A DNA stretch of 64,000 nt, taken from contig CP137680.1 in assembly GCA_037976565.1 (NCBI GenBank), positions 18,697,175-18,761,174 on the forward strand. The letters run 5' to 3'. The translations under genes were made by a program, and so were the position numbers. Position 1 is the first letter of the stretch. The number at the start of each line of letters is the position of its first letter. The notes under the pieces were generated by a model. It was given only the letters and a program-made list of their open reading frames with translations, was not told where the DNA came from and made no database searches. This document shows positions 51,901 through 55,903 of this stretch, in pieces. This stretch comes from Mesocentrotus franciscanus. Its lineage: Eukaryota > Echinodermata > Echinoidea > Camarodonta > Strongylocentrotidae.

Positions 51901-52594
51901 AACCATTTCTTTGATTTATATTTACTTATTTTGTCTTATATACTTGTTATGAGCTTGACTTAATTCATGAAATAAATCGAAATCATAATCAGCTGGGAAA
52001 GCATTAATACAATTAGATAAACACAGATCGAAAATATTTGACACGTTTAATAACGGGCACGTTTAATAACTGTGAAAACTCGAGGGCGTATTAAAATTAA
52101 GAATGATTCTTGCCGCCCTCTTTTGTAGCTGTATGATACGTTCAGTTTGTGTACTCAATATATTGCCCTAAAATTCACAGCAATAGTCCATTTGCAATTG
52201 TATCATGCAATTGTACAGAAGTTTAAATGTTTCATTATCTACAAATGGACGTATTTGTTTCAACACTGCCAGGCCAGCAAACACCTTTTTACATACAAAG
52301 TTAACATCTTCATTCCATAAGTAGTAATATTTGGTCAATAACTAGTCCAAGGCACTTTTGCATTGTTCAATTATAAACCATCTTTGAAATGATAATATCG
52401 TTTTTCTCCCACTGTGTATTTTACCAAATTTTATGTCAATTTTTCTGTATTTATAATGACAGGAATGCCATGACAACCCTTTGAAAACGTCAAGTGTTGA
52501 TGAAACCAATAATCTCAACAACGGATCAAATACCAACCAGGATTCGATCAAGAAGAAACTAAGCGTACGTATCATATAATAAATTACACTGACG

Positions 52595-52670
<76 letters not shown>

Positions 52671-53917
52671 GATTGCATTTCTAAGTTGAAAGGGAGTGAT
52701 TTATTTACCAATAGATCTATCATGAGATATCTTGAAAATTAATTTGTTTCCAGTTTCCAGCCAACTGATCATTGTCTGTAGCTCTGAGAGTTAAATTTTA
52801 CTTGTTTCTCTTTACTTTTAAAATTGCGTTAACAAATCATGAACTAATGATATAAATGTATTTTTTATATAAATATTTCACAAATAAGTTGCGTTTCTTT
52901 CTGTTCTTTTCTTTTCCATCATAGTGCAGAGTAAGTCTATGAGCGTCTTTCTAAAATTGTTGCCTTAAGGAAAGCCATAAAGAAATACAAATATTTTATG
53001 AAGTATTTTGAAAAATTATGTTATTTGTTTTCATGTGGATTCGGCATGCTAAAAATAATAGCGCGTAGATCTCACACCGTGTCGAATATGAAACGACGTA
53101 AAAATACCTCATTGTATCATACCAAAACTGAGGCCACTGAAATCGATACTTCAAACCGGTTGTCAATTCTTTTTATCGTTATTTTATCAACTTTACGCAA
53201 ATGATTGGGTGAATAAACTTGTTGGTACACATCATTTTAAAATGTCTATATTTTCTTATTCCAATAGCCCGATGGACCCCTTCAGCACAACGAAATACAG
53301 TGCCTCGTGAAGGACAGGTAAAGCAAATTGAAAATTTACAATAATTATTTCATTACTTATGCGCCTTGTAATCAGCTTCCAATTAATTTATAAAACTTTC
53401 TTAGTGGCAGTATAACGGCATTCTGACCATCAATAATCTTTCCTTTTAAACAGTTCCTCCATTCACATCGCCCCTAGAGTGTCTTCTCTCTCATTCATTT
53501 ATCATACAATTGTTTATTAGCAATCACCAATCACTTTATTGCCGCTATTTGTAATTCTTTACTTTGTACTCCCATGTTGTTACATTTTTTTTACATTGCA
53601 TGAATCCAGTTGGAATACACAAATTGAAAATTAAACCAGTTCTATCTTTCGTCAAGATGACATGTATGTCACATATTTCCCCCCCCTTATTGTACAAATT
53701 ATTAATTTCCATTACAATTGTTCAAGTGCAGCTTTTAATCTACGTTGCCTATCTTTTATTCATTTACATTTTTTTTTAAATCATATATTTTTTATATAGC
53801 GAGAAGAATGTCAACCAGGGGAACCAAAATAGCGAGCTGTCGAAGGAAGCTAAAGTGGCTATGGAAAACATGATTTCGAAATCTAACGTCGCTTCGAACA
53901 ATGAGAATATCGCTTAA
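19328..53917 (+). CDS. adhesion GPCR: 2 CUB, 22 EGF, HormR, GAIN/GPS, 7TM (38 exons)
   Basis: The exons listed separately join without a frame break into 5850 bases, about 1949 residues. Approximate order: N-terminal extension and signal segment 1-56; CUB-1 57-179; CUB-2 180-296; 22 EGF domains 297-1142, mostly calcium-binding (DxDEC) type; HormR 1143-1220; GAIN 1221-1535 with a GPS reading [14 protein letters not shown], the slash marking the expected self-cleavage between Leu1522 and Thr1523; seven helices 1536-1788; cytoplasmic tail 1789-1949, rich in Ser, Lys and Asn. Family B2 GPCRs are surface receptors for cell-cell or cell-matrix contact; after cleavage the tethered peptide from Thr1523 activates the helices. 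Helix motifs such as [16 protein letters not shown] and [13 protein letters not shown] are typical of the family. The 7TM looks ADGRL/ADGRD/ADGRE-like, but I cannot fix a subfamily. Single gene model; alternative splicing very possible. Confidence 0.92.
20258..20371. repeat. ATC/ATT trinucleotide microsatellite
   Basis: ATC units change to AAT units near 20325. They give spurious poly-Ile and poly-His ORFs. Confidence 0.9.
20920..21170 (+). mobile_element. possible 3' end of a non-LTR retroposon
   Basis: AT-rich sequence ending AAATAAAACTAAACTGAAAC followed by an ACTGAA repeat tail and an abrupt change to GC-richer DNA. The tail is typical of LINE or SINE 3' ends. No ORF retained. Confidence 0.35.
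21474..21548 (+). CDS. aGPCR exon 2, signal peptide
   Basis: Acceptor after a T-rich tract ending CTTCAG. Encodes DWV then [20 protein letters not shown], a classical positive-then-hydrophobic signal sequence. The internal ATG at 21482 could itself be a start. Donor GTAAAC. Confidence 0.85.
21693..21822 (+). pseudogene. reverse transcriptase fragment of a non-LTR retrotransposon
   Basis: The frame at 21709 reads [20 protein letters not shown] then INDITNT. [19 protein letters not shown] is the conserved RT palm motif of LINE-type elements (CR1/Jockey/RTE style). The fragment ends before the catalytic YxDD. Dead relic in aGPCR intron 2. Confidence 0.85.
22034..22248 (+). CDS. aGPCR exon 3, CUB-1 first part
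   Basis: Encodes [27 protein letters not shown] and RCYDFIE. The first three CUB cysteines, the YPN motif and the aromatic strand pattern are visible. Ends phase 0 at GTTTAT. Confidence 0.87.
22249..23146 (+). other. aGPCR intron 3
   Basis: AT-rich, no repeat family or exon recognised. A 105-codon minus-strand ORF (22489-22806) has no recognisable motif. Confidence 0.55.
23147..23300 (+). CDS. aGPCR exon 4, CUB-1 second part
   Basis: Encodes [20 protein letters not shown] and [20 protein letters not shown], the standard second half of a CUB with its fourth cysteine. Ends phase 1 at GTCTGT. Confidence 0.9.
23330..23560. repeat. purine-rich tract in aGPCR intron 4
   Basis: GAA, GGA and GA units of mixed length over about 230 bases, all purine on the + strand. 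Could form triplex DNA; otherwise simple sequence. Confidence 0.85.
23716..23909 (+). CDS. aGPCR exon 5, CUB-2 first part
   Basis: Encodes [30 protein letters not shown] and SCDDTAVK. Diverged but recognisable CUB with paired cysteines. Ends phase 0 at GTATGA, the same split point as CUB-1, which supports domain duplication. Confidence 0.85.
23910..24568 (+). other. aGPCR intron 5
   Basis: Contains a fragment resembling a CAGTGGCGGATCC element end (AGCGGATCCAGGGTTTGG near 23947); otherwise nothing recognised. Confidence 0.5.
24569..24725 (+). CDS. aGPCR exon 6, CUB-2 second part
   Basis: Encodes [20 protein letters not shown] and [24 protein letters not shown] and the fourth cysteine align with exon 4. 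Ends phase 1 at GTAAGC. Confidence 0.87.
24748..24923. mobile_element. palindromic MITE family C, copy 1
   Basis: Outer arms AAGTTGGAATAATT and the inverted AATTATTCCAACTT; inner arms ATGATTGTGACAATATGATT and complement. Lies just after exon 6. Related copies at 31483 and 55904. Confidence 0.75.
25015..25375 (-). mobile_element. tRNA-derived SINE family 2, copy in receptor intron
   Basis: The minus-strand head near 25372 reads GTAGTGGTGTCGTGGTCTAG (A box TGGTCTAGTGA), followed by the B box GGTTCGAGTCC. The body continues toward 25015, whose boundary is uncertain. Related heads lie at 35268-35436 and 51240-51345. Confidence 0.65.
25806..26048 (+). CDS. aGPCR exon 7, EGF 1-2
   Basis: Two EGF domains: a plain EGF ([16 protein letters not shown]...) and a calcium-binding type starting [10 protein letters not shown]. 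The second has an O-glucose consensus CxSxPC. Phase 1 at both ends. Confidence 0.92.
26370..27600. repeat. possible large TIR-bounded insertion in intron 7
   Basis: GACCGGGTTGCGACTTTGCG (26370-26389) and its complement CGCAAAGTCGCGACCGGGTT (27517-27536) continue as GGCCTGGACATTTTCCCGGT near 26400 and GGGAAAAGGTCCAGGCC near 27488. Further matching segments (CGTACGTC, GGGCGCGCC) are less clear. The exact ends are not resolved. Confidence 0.5.
26630..26915. repeat. degenerate tandem array, GGTCTTAGAAAACAAATATG unit
   Basis: Six to seven units of GGTCTTAGAAA(A)CAAATATGAA plus GA-rich filler of variable length. Gives spurious Arg/Glu-rich ORFs. Confidence 0.8.
27786..27902 (+). CDS. aGPCR exon 8, EGF 3
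   Basis: One cb[23 protein letters not shown] to GQFCKT. Six cysteines in standard spacing. Phase 1-1 with donor GTAAAC. Confidence 0.92.
27903..28412 (+). other. aGPCR intron 8
   Basis: No exon or known repeat; a short GATA run (28353-28372) precedes the acceptor. Confidence 0.6.
28413..28526 (+). CDS. aGPCR exon 9, EGF 4
   Basis: One cb[23 protein letters not shown] to GDTCAQ. Phase 1-1, donor GTAAAT. Confidence 0.92.
28527..28984 (+). other. aGPCR intron 9
   Basis: AT-rich; nothing recognised. Confidence 0.6.
28985..30355 (+). CDS. aGPCR exon 10, twelve uninterrupted EGF domains (EGF 5-16)
   Basis: A single 1371-base exon encodes twelve calcium-binding EGF domains, each 38 residues (114 bases) except the first of 39. 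Typical unit: [20 protein letters not shown] then GSYQCQC. All have DxDEC/DxNEC starts, and most have the NGGTC motif compatible with O-fucosylation and the CxNxxxxYxCxC pattern compatible with Asn hydroxylation. Its donor (GTGGTT) is weak. The neighbouring EGFs are one per exon, so this exon probably grew by internal tandem duplication or lost introns. Minus-strand ORFs over it are shadows of the repeat. Confidence 0.95.
30356..31002 (+). other. aGPCR intron 10
   Basis: T-run followed by G-run (about 30748-30778); otherwise nothing recognised. Confidence 0.6.
31003..31116 (+). CDS. aGPCR exon 11, EGF 17
   Basis: cb[23 protein letters not shown] to GTTCEN. Phase 1-1, donor GTCAGT. Confidence 0.92.
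31117..31807 (+). other. aGPCR intron 11
   Basis: Contains MITE family C copy 2 (31483-31686); nothing else recognised. Confidence 0.6.
31483..31686. mobile_element. palindromic MITE family C, copy 2
   Basis: Ends CTGTTGCCCATA and TATGGGCAATAG; the inner TCATGAAATGATAGTGACAA pairs with TTGTCATGA. In aGPCR intron 11. Confidence 0.75.
31808..31924 (+). CDS. aGPCR exon 12, EGF 18
   Basis: cb[23 protein letters not shown] to GPTCSQ. Phase 1-1, donor GTACTC. Confidence 0.9.
31925..32280 (+). other. aGPCR intron 12
   Basis: Purine-rich patch (32058-32130) giving Glu/Lys-rich chance ORFs; no exon. Confidence 0.6.
32281..32397 (+). CDS. aGPCR exon 13, EGF 19
   Basis: cb[23 protein letters not shown] to GKNCRI. 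Phase 1-1, donor GTAAGA. The NGG motif is replaced by NKAR, so the O-fucose consensus is lost. Confidence 0.9.
32508..32534. repeat. perfect hairpin, 12-bp stem
   Basis: CATGGACCTACT, loop ACC, AGTAGGTCCATG in intron 13. An isolated perfect inverted repeat of unknown role. Confidence 0.7.
32821..32934 (+). CDS. aGPCR exon 14, EGF 20
   Basis: cb[23 protein letters not shown] to GSLCDE after a strong pyrimidine tract ending CCTCCTAG. Phase 1-1, donor GTCAGT. Confidence 0.92.
33020..33469. mobile_element. GC-rich MITE with GGCCCGGTCACA ends
   Basis: Left GGCCCGGTCACATAACTATA and right TGTGACCGGGCC are inverted. Similarity continues inward (GACGCACGGCC, GCGCATTGAAAAT) for about 60 bases. CpG-rich 450-bp island in AT-rich intron 14. 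ORFs inside on both strands reflect GC content. Confidence 0.8.
33940..34049. repeat. ATT/GTT microsatellite abutting exon 15 acceptor
   Basis: Trinucleotide-like TTA/ATT/GTT units run to the AG at 34048-34049, so the repeat forms the 3' end of intron 14. Confidence 0.85.
34050..34166 (+). CDS. aGPCR exon 15, EGF 21
   Basis: cb[23 protein letters not shown] to GQVCEI. Phase 1-1, donor GTAAGA. The acceptor AAG follows directly on an ATT microsatellite that stands in for the pyrimidine tract. Confidence 0.88.
34576..34689 (+). CDS. aGPCR exon 16, EGF 22
   Basis: [23 protein letters not shown] to GERCEI. Phase 1-1, donor GTAAGT. Last EGF before the HormR domain. Confidence 0.9.
   Translation: MLMTAQNRPAKTEEHASMVLTISNVSAYEATTGKDVK
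35134..35250 (+). CDS. aGPCR exon 17, HormR first half
   Basis: Encodes [39 protein letters not shown]. The W-x-x-T and CPxG pattern is that of hormone receptor domains found before GAIN. Phase 1-1, donor GTAAGT. Confidence 0.88.
35251..35808 (+). other. aGPCR intron 17
   Basis: Contains SINE family 2 copy (35268-35436); the remainder shows small hairpins only. Confidence 0.6.
35268..35436 (-). mobile_element. tRNA-derived SINE family 2, copy beside HormR exon
   Basis: Minus-strand head GTAGAGGTGTTGTGGTCTAT with the B box GGTTCGAGTCCC and the TGGCACCAATGTCC body. It begins fewer than 20 bases downstream of the exon 17 donor. Confidence 0.65.
35809..35924 (+). CDS. aGPCR exon 18, HormR second half
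   Basis: Encodes [20 protein letters not shown] and PDLSQC, completing the HormR cysteines (ATRxC, Cys after Trp). Ends phase 0 at GTATGA. Confidence 0.88.
36000..36945. repeat. 16-bp minisatellite array (TATGTTCCGACACCCC)
   Basis: Dozens of degenerate units of TATGTTCCGACACCCC and variants fill most of intron 18. Because 16 is not a multiple of 3, each reading frame cycles every 48 bases, which creates long open frames rich in Pro/Thr/Ser that are not genes. An isolated unit lies at about 39490. Confidence 0.88.
36637..36719. repeat. 83-bp near-perfect palindrome inside the minisatellite
   Basis: Arms 36637-36677 and 36679-36719 are complementary over 41 bases with one mismatch, spacer one base. 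The orientation of the 16-bp units flips at the centre. Confidence 0.85.
36946..37218 (+). other. intron 18 remainder with open minus frame
   Basis: A minus-strand open frame of 92 codons (37250-36972) has protein-like composition ([17 protein letters not shown]) but no motif I recognise. Possibly a transposon relic. Confidence 0.3.
37219..37455 (+). CDS. aGPCR exon 19, GAIN subdomain A
   Basis: Helical stretch [20 protein letters not shown] and later [20 protein letters not shown]. The length and position fit the helical half of GAIN. Several N-x-S/T sites. Phase 0-0. Confidence 0.85.
37456..38034 (+). other. aGPCR intron 19
   Basis: No repeat family or exon recognised. Confidence 0.6.
38035..38257 (+). 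CDS. aGPCR exon 20, GAIN subdomain A, end
   Basis: Encodes [20 protein letters not shown] and [13 protein letters not shown], typical of the last GAIN helices (VxSSExxA). A basic RARRRL follows and could be a protease site. Ends phase 1. Confidence 0.87.
38352..38880 (+). pseudogene. 3' end of a non-LTR retrotransposon (LINE)
   Basis: An open frame encodes [20 protein letters not shown] then [13 protein letters not shown] and stop at about 38465, like the C-terminus of CR1-type LINE proteins. A 3'UTR follows with GGGGACCCCACTGGAAATAA, CTTTTGTGGGTTATCCTG and GAATAAAAAATAAAA, then an AATC repeat tail. 5'-truncated insertion in aGPCR intron 20. Confidence 0.7.
39265..39390 (+). CDS. aGPCR exon 21, GAIN subdomain B
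   Basis: Encodes [20 protein letters not shown] and [11 protein letters not shown], beta-strand rich with an acidic loop. Phase 1-1. Confidence 0.82.
39391..39881 (+). other. aGPCR intron 21
   Basis: One minisatellite-like unit (ACACCCCTATGTTC near 39492), a G-run near 39660; otherwise nothing. Confidence 0.55.
39882..39960 (+). CDS. aGPCR exon 22, GAIN subdomain B
   Basis: Encodes [20 protein letters not shown] then EEETIS, ending in an Arg codon split with exon 23 at GTAAGA. No motif of its own; placed by frame and position. Confidence 0.78.
39961..40433 (+). other. aGPCR intron 22
   Basis: AT-rich, no feature recognised. Confidence 0.6.
40434..40533 (+). CDS. aGPCR exon 23, GAIN subdomain B
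   Basis: Encodes [20 protein letters not shown] and [10 protein letters not shown], the strand pair before the GPS Cys pair. Phase 2 in, 0 out at GTAAAA. Confidence 0.83.
40895..40944 (+). CDS. aGPCR exon 24, GPS first cysteine
   Basis: 50-base exon: [23 protein letters not shown] is the first GPS strand. Donor GTAAGT. Confidence 0.87.
40945..41484 (+). other. aGPCR intron 24
   Basis: No feature recognised. Confidence 0.6.
41485..41614 (+). CDS. aGPCR exon 25, GPS motif and tethered agonist
   Basis: Contains W, GC, TTCHC and [12 protein letters not shown]. The HL/T autoproteolysis triad is intact at 41570-41578, with Thr1523 starting the tethered agonist [11 protein letters not shown]. Phase 0 out at GTATAA. 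Confidence 0.95.
41615..42224 (+). other. aGPCR intron 25
   Basis: G-run at 41919-41928; no exon or repeat family recognised. Confidence 0.6.
42225..42334 (+). CDS. aGPCR exon 26, TM1
   Basis: Encodes [20 protein letters not shown] then a hydrophobic run [16 protein letters not shown]. Donor GTAGGT. Confidence 0.9.
42495..42790. mobile_element. decayed copy of the foldback family at 60215
   Basis: Shares the order of motifs GGGCAATCCAACCC, AATCAGATAAACGGAG, GGAAAGTTATGAATGTTTGA and GTGACGTAGTGAGGGATA with the arm of the element at 60215. The right end is unclear. Confidence 0.5.
43156..43255 (+). CDS. aGPCR exon 27, TM2
   Basis: Encodes [20 protein letters not shown] and LIFLVGME. VHxNL..AxxxSQLxFLxG is the standard family B2 TM2 pattern. 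The donor GTTAGT is slightly off consensus. Confidence 0.9.
43256..43894 (+). other. aGPCR intron 27
   Basis: Contains GC-richer hairpins: CCCGGACT/AGTCCGGG (43611-43637) and GCATTCAGTGCGGACT/AGTCCGCATC (43684-43746). May be a foldback relic; no exon. Confidence 0.45.
43895..44045 (+). CDS. aGPCR exon 28, TM3 and start of TM4
   Basis: Encodes [37 protein letters not shown] and KKYLLAGW. The conserved TM3 Cys and the WMLLEG motif are present. Donor GTAAGT. Confidence 0.94.
44661..44723. repeat. CT then TA microsatellite
   Basis: CT repeats (44661-44704) pass directly into TA repeats (44705-44722) in intron 28. Flanks contain C-runs at 44137 and 44330. Confidence 0.9.
44824..44890 (+). CDS. 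aGPCR exon 29, TM4
   Basis: Encodes [20 protein letters not shown] then GN. Ends phase 2 at GTAAGA. Confidence 0.9.
44982..45108. mobile_element. GCCCCGTCTTAC-ended MITE, copy 2
   Basis: Degenerate left end (GAGCCCCGTCAAGATCGAT), right end CTTTATAAGACGGGGCC. The middle CCCATCTCTTATGTACAT is shared with the copy at 54185. Lies in the intron after transmembrane helix 4. Confidence 0.65.
45582..45645 (+). CDS. aGPCR exon 30, ECL2 Cys and TM5 start
   Basis: Encodes [20 protein letters not shown] then IV. The CW pair supplies the conserved ECL2 Cys-Trp. The acceptor is TGAAG, weaker than usual. Donor GTGAGT. Confidence 0.88.
46068..47714. mobile_element. large CAGTGGCGGATC-ended element with internal tandem units
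   Basis: Ends CAGTGGCGGATCTAG and CTGGATCCGCCACTG, with ATAGT directly outside both ends as a likely 5-bp target duplication. Inside, six units anchored by GACGATGCGGAGCATCGTCC or variants start at 46368, 46552, 46725, 46929, 47136 and 47339 (spacing 173-207 bases), each with GCCGCGTAGCGGCGAGGCGA and a T-run. A pyrimidine-rich tract (47450-47670) precedes the right end. Lys/Glu-rich minus ORFs come from that tract; no transposase seen. Confidence 0.8.
47724..47907. repeat. foldback element with about 85-base arms
   Basis: The left arm TCATATCGACTGCT...CCCCGAGGCGCGCC is mirrored by GGCGCGCCTCGGGG...AGCAGTCGATATGA. The core 47775-47855 is essentially perfect (GGGATAGTTGAATCCCCTGC and complement), with a spacer of about 8 bases (TGGGTGGG). 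Confidence 0.88.
48609..48706 (+). CDS. aGPCR exon 31, TM5 end and ICL3
   Basis: Encodes [20 protein letters not shown] then [12 protein letters not shown]. Follows a 2.96-kb intron filled by a large transposable element. Donor GTAAGT. Confidence 0.9.
48901..48935. repeat. AG microsatellite
   Basis: AG repeats followed by GGA-rich sequence in intron 31. Confidence 0.9.
49005..49131 (+). CDS. aGPCR exon 32, TM6 and start of TM7
   Basis: Encodes [20 protein letters not shown] and [24 protein letters not shown] is a family B2 TM6 hallmark. Donor GTGAGC. Confidence 0.94.
49163..49490. repeat. about 140-bp tandem repeat, 2.3 units
   Basis: GTGGCGCATCCAC/TTGGCGTATCCACC and GGGCGTAGCCGG recur at about 49164, 49301 and 49445. 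GTCAAGTCATTTCATGTGA between the first two units matches GTCAACTCATTTTACGTGA between the last two. Confidence 0.7.
49847..49888 (+). CDS. aGPCR exon 33, TM7 end
   Basis: 42-base exon, [14 protein letters not shown]. With exon 32 it gives [13 protein letters not shown]. Phase 0-0. A MITE starts only 11 bases after the donor. Confidence 0.92.
49900..50298. mobile_element. MITE with CCACCGCACACT ends, 11 bases from exon 33 donor
   Basis: Left CCACCGCACACTTTACGATC and right GATCGTATAGTGTGCGGTGG are inverted with one mismatch over 21 bases. The body carries an internal AATCGCA/GCGATT pair. 399 bases. Confidence 0.8.
50560..50807. mobile_element. possible TE with GGCGTATCC-like ends
   Basis: Region between two ACGTG sites: left CGTTGGCGAATTTAAGG, right CTGGATACGCCACTAAT. 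The ends are only partly complementary. Likely a decayed insertion. Confidence 0.35.
50854..50887. repeat. GT microsatellite at exon 34 acceptor
   Basis: GTGTGTGTG-type run ending 8 bases before the acceptor AG at 50894-50895. It replaces a normal pyrimidine tract. Confidence 0.85.
50896..51105 (+). CDS. aGPCR exon 34, cytoplasmic tail
   Basis: [14 protein letters not shown] opens the tail right after TM7. The rest is Ser/Lys/Arg-rich ([14 protein letters not shown]), with possible kinase sites. The acceptor uses a GT-repeat-rich tract ending TTTTCAG. Phase 0-0. Confidence 0.9.
51240..51345 (-). mobile_element. tRNA-derived SINE family 2, decayed copy
   Basis: Retains the body motif AATGTCTCGTCAAAGGGTGT and part of the head (GCCGCGAACCATTTAATCC) in the same order as the other family 2 copies, but the B-box region is damaged. 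Confidence 0.45.
52068..52365 (-). pseudogene. reverse transcriptase C-terminal fragment, antisense
   Basis: The minus strand reads KCLGLVID (typical KxLGxxxD), then [38 protein letters not shown], a stop where Trp is expected, then [20 protein letters not shown]. This is the RT thumb/connection region of CR1/Jockey-type LINEs. One frameshift and an in-frame stop make it dead. Confidence 0.85.
52463..52564 (+). CDS. aGPCR exon 35, cytoplasmic tail
   Basis: Encodes [20 protein letters not shown] then [14 protein letters not shown]. Hydrophilic, Asn-rich, no motif recognised. Phase 0-0, donor GTACGT. Confidence 0.78.
52600..52668. repeat. AT dinucleotide microsatellite
   Basis: About 34 AT units, 35 bases after the donor of exon 35. 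Uninterrupted, so probably highly polymorphic. Confidence 0.95.
52925..52930 (+). CDS. aGPCR exon 36, candidate 6-base microexon
   Basis: TGCAGA (Cys-Arg) lies between a very strong acceptor (pyrimidine tract ending CCATCATAG) and a perfect GTAAGT donor. Phase 0-0, so the reading frame is the same with or without it. Evidence is splice-site quality only. Confidence 0.5.
53268..53317 (+). CDS. aGPCR exon 37, cytoplasmic tail
   Basis: 50-base exon [16 protein letters not shown] plus two bases of Ser. Acceptor TTCCAATAG, donor GTAAAG. It connects exon 35/36 and exon 38 in frame. Confidence 0.68.
53318..53799 (+). other. aGPCR intron 37
   Basis: AT-rich; nothing recognised. Confidence 0.6.
53800..53917 (+). 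CDS. aGPCR exon 38, C-terminus and stop
   Basis: Encodes [38 protein letters not shown] and TAA at 53915-53917. No clear PDZ-ligand end. Confidence 0.78.
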
Positions 53918-54184
53918 GAGCAAAGAATATTTTAAAGTTTAAAGTGCGAAAAAGTACTTACAGTTTAATTGCTAATTCAATTTAAAGTTCGATGTTGAAT
54001 GTTGAAAGTTCTTAAAAAGTAATCACAGTTATTACAGTGTAGCTCACAGTGACTTTCACAGACTCACGTTATGAACTTGTATTGTGTTGCACGATTCCAT
54101 TCTGTAACCTTAAGTAGCACTACCCCATCAGCGTTTGAATGGAGTACAGACATGATGGCTATGCTTGTATCATTCTGTAGACCA

Positions 54185-54343
54185 GGGCCCCGTCTTACAA
54201 AGAGTTACGATTGATCCAAATCAATCGTAAGTCCTCCAATCAATCGCAAGTTTGCATTCTCCTATCTCTTATGTACATGGTTGCGATTGATATCAATCGC
54301 AAATAAGTTACGATTGATATCAACTCTTTGTAATACGGGGCCC
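54185..54343. mobile_element. GCCCCGTCTTAC-ended MITE, copy 3 (best preserved)
   Basis: GGGCCCCGTCTTACAAAGAG at the left and CTCTTTGTAATACGGGGCCC at the right are near-perfect inverted repeats. Internal palindromic ATCAATCG motifs. It lies in the 3'UTR of the receptor gene. Confidence 0.8.
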
Positions 54344-55056
54344 AGTAATGTAAACTTGTAAAAAAGTTAAAATGCATCTTCACCTTCCCGTCTTTAGAAC
54401 GGCTATTTCTGGAACACTATTTGTATTGAATGTATATATTGTTATTGCGACCTTCATAGAAGTAATGTGTCTACTGATAGTTCATTTAGAAATAAAATTG
54501 AACCAAAAATCATTACGAATTTCGTCAAATTTGATATATATTGATTATACTATACCTATGTAACAAAAGCGTACCGCGCGCCTGTAGGCATAACGAGTTT
54601 CATCCAAATTGCATTCGGTTGAAATTCGATAGTGAAGATGTCAAGTTCTATTTTTGTAGTTTTATCTAATTACCGTTTGATGATTTTACTGATATGTAGC
54701 CACATGGAACAGTTTGACGATCAATTTGACGATCAATTTGATAATTAAATACTTGAAAAGAGACATGCCTGAAAACAGTGGCGTACCATAACAAACATTG
54801 CTTATGGCGCAGCTACGACTAAGCCAACCTATGTTAGGCAAAGTGTACATATAGTTTTGTTGTCAAAATACAAGTTTCCAGTTTTAGAAAAGCATCCACT
54901 TGGCGATTTATTCGTTTGCATCGTTTTCAGCAGCGAATCATTGCTATGTCCCTATCTAATCCGTCCATGAATACTTGTTCAGAGATTTGACATATGAATA
55001 ATTATTTACAATATATATTTGAATGTAATTGGTGTCGATATGGGTCAAAATGTAAA

Positions 55057-55062
55057 AATAAA
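55057..55062 (+). terminator. candidate poly(A) signal of aGPCR gene
   Basis: AATAAA followed by GATTTGTATATTTTGG, a T/G-rich downstream stretch. An earlier AATAAA at 54491 is an alternative. Confidence 0.4.
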
Positions 55063-55903
55063 GATTTGTATATTTTGGTAGATGGTGTCAGTGATGTACG
55101 TAATATATAGAATATGATACTGGGTTCGTTTAACCCTCAGTTCCACACCCTGTGTATGCTGATTTAATAATAATATTTGTTGCAAAGAAAGACAAATATT
55201 GAATTTGTTTAAGATCTTTGAACATAATTGCTTTGGGCTTCTTTGTCAAGGATATTTAGGCGCACATTTCGATTACTCAAATTGGAGGTGCAAAGAAACA
55301 CCGATTTGTTTATCGTTCGTCTGCCCGCGTGCTCCGAAAATAGACGTCTGGTTTCTCGTAAGACAAAAAAAAATATATCAAGTGTCCGCATCCTTGAACC
55401 ACTCTGTAAACACTGACTCCAATGCAAATTTCTGGCGGAAAATAGATTGGGTATCTTGTACAGGTAAAAGTTGGGGAAGAATGGAGAAAAGAGGTGGGAA
55501 AAGAGAGAGAAAAGGGGGAAACATTTATTTTCATCTCTGTATTATATTTTAAAGAGACACGTGGTTGTACGTTAATTTTTGCCATTCCTGGTTATTGAAA
55601 TTTTGACATTTGCACTCAATTATCTTTGTCACACTATATTAATGAATTTTGTTGTCTGATGATTTAAAAAAAGAATGAGAATGATCATATTTGTTTGGAT
55701 TATGATCAATAAAATTTGAATTGAATTAGGTATGTACGCCCCCTGCCAAAAAAAAAGGAGGAAGACGGTTGGGGGGATCAAGAAATTGACTCAAGGCACC
55801 TAAAAAACCCATCCAGAAATAATCTTTTCCCTTTTCTTTGTTAATCGTTTCTACATGTAGATACGACACATAAATATGTCTTATCAGCAAAGTTGGTTCG
55901 ATA

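Larger units (their letters stand above)
51106..52462 (+). other. aGPCR intron 34
   Basis: Holds a decayed SINE family 2 copy (51240-51345) and a minus-strand RT relic (52068-52365). 51450-52060 shows nothing recognised. Confidence 0.55.
53918..55080 (+). other. aGPCR 3'UTR (inferred)
   Basis: Non-coding, with the best-preserved GCCCCGTCTTAC MITE (54185-54343) inside. AATAAA occurs at 54491 and 55057. Confidence 0.5.

Noticed and set aside
55199..55585. 117-codon + and 91-codon minus frames after the receptor gene
   Set aside because: No motif, no splice partner, composition of AT-rich intergenic DNA.
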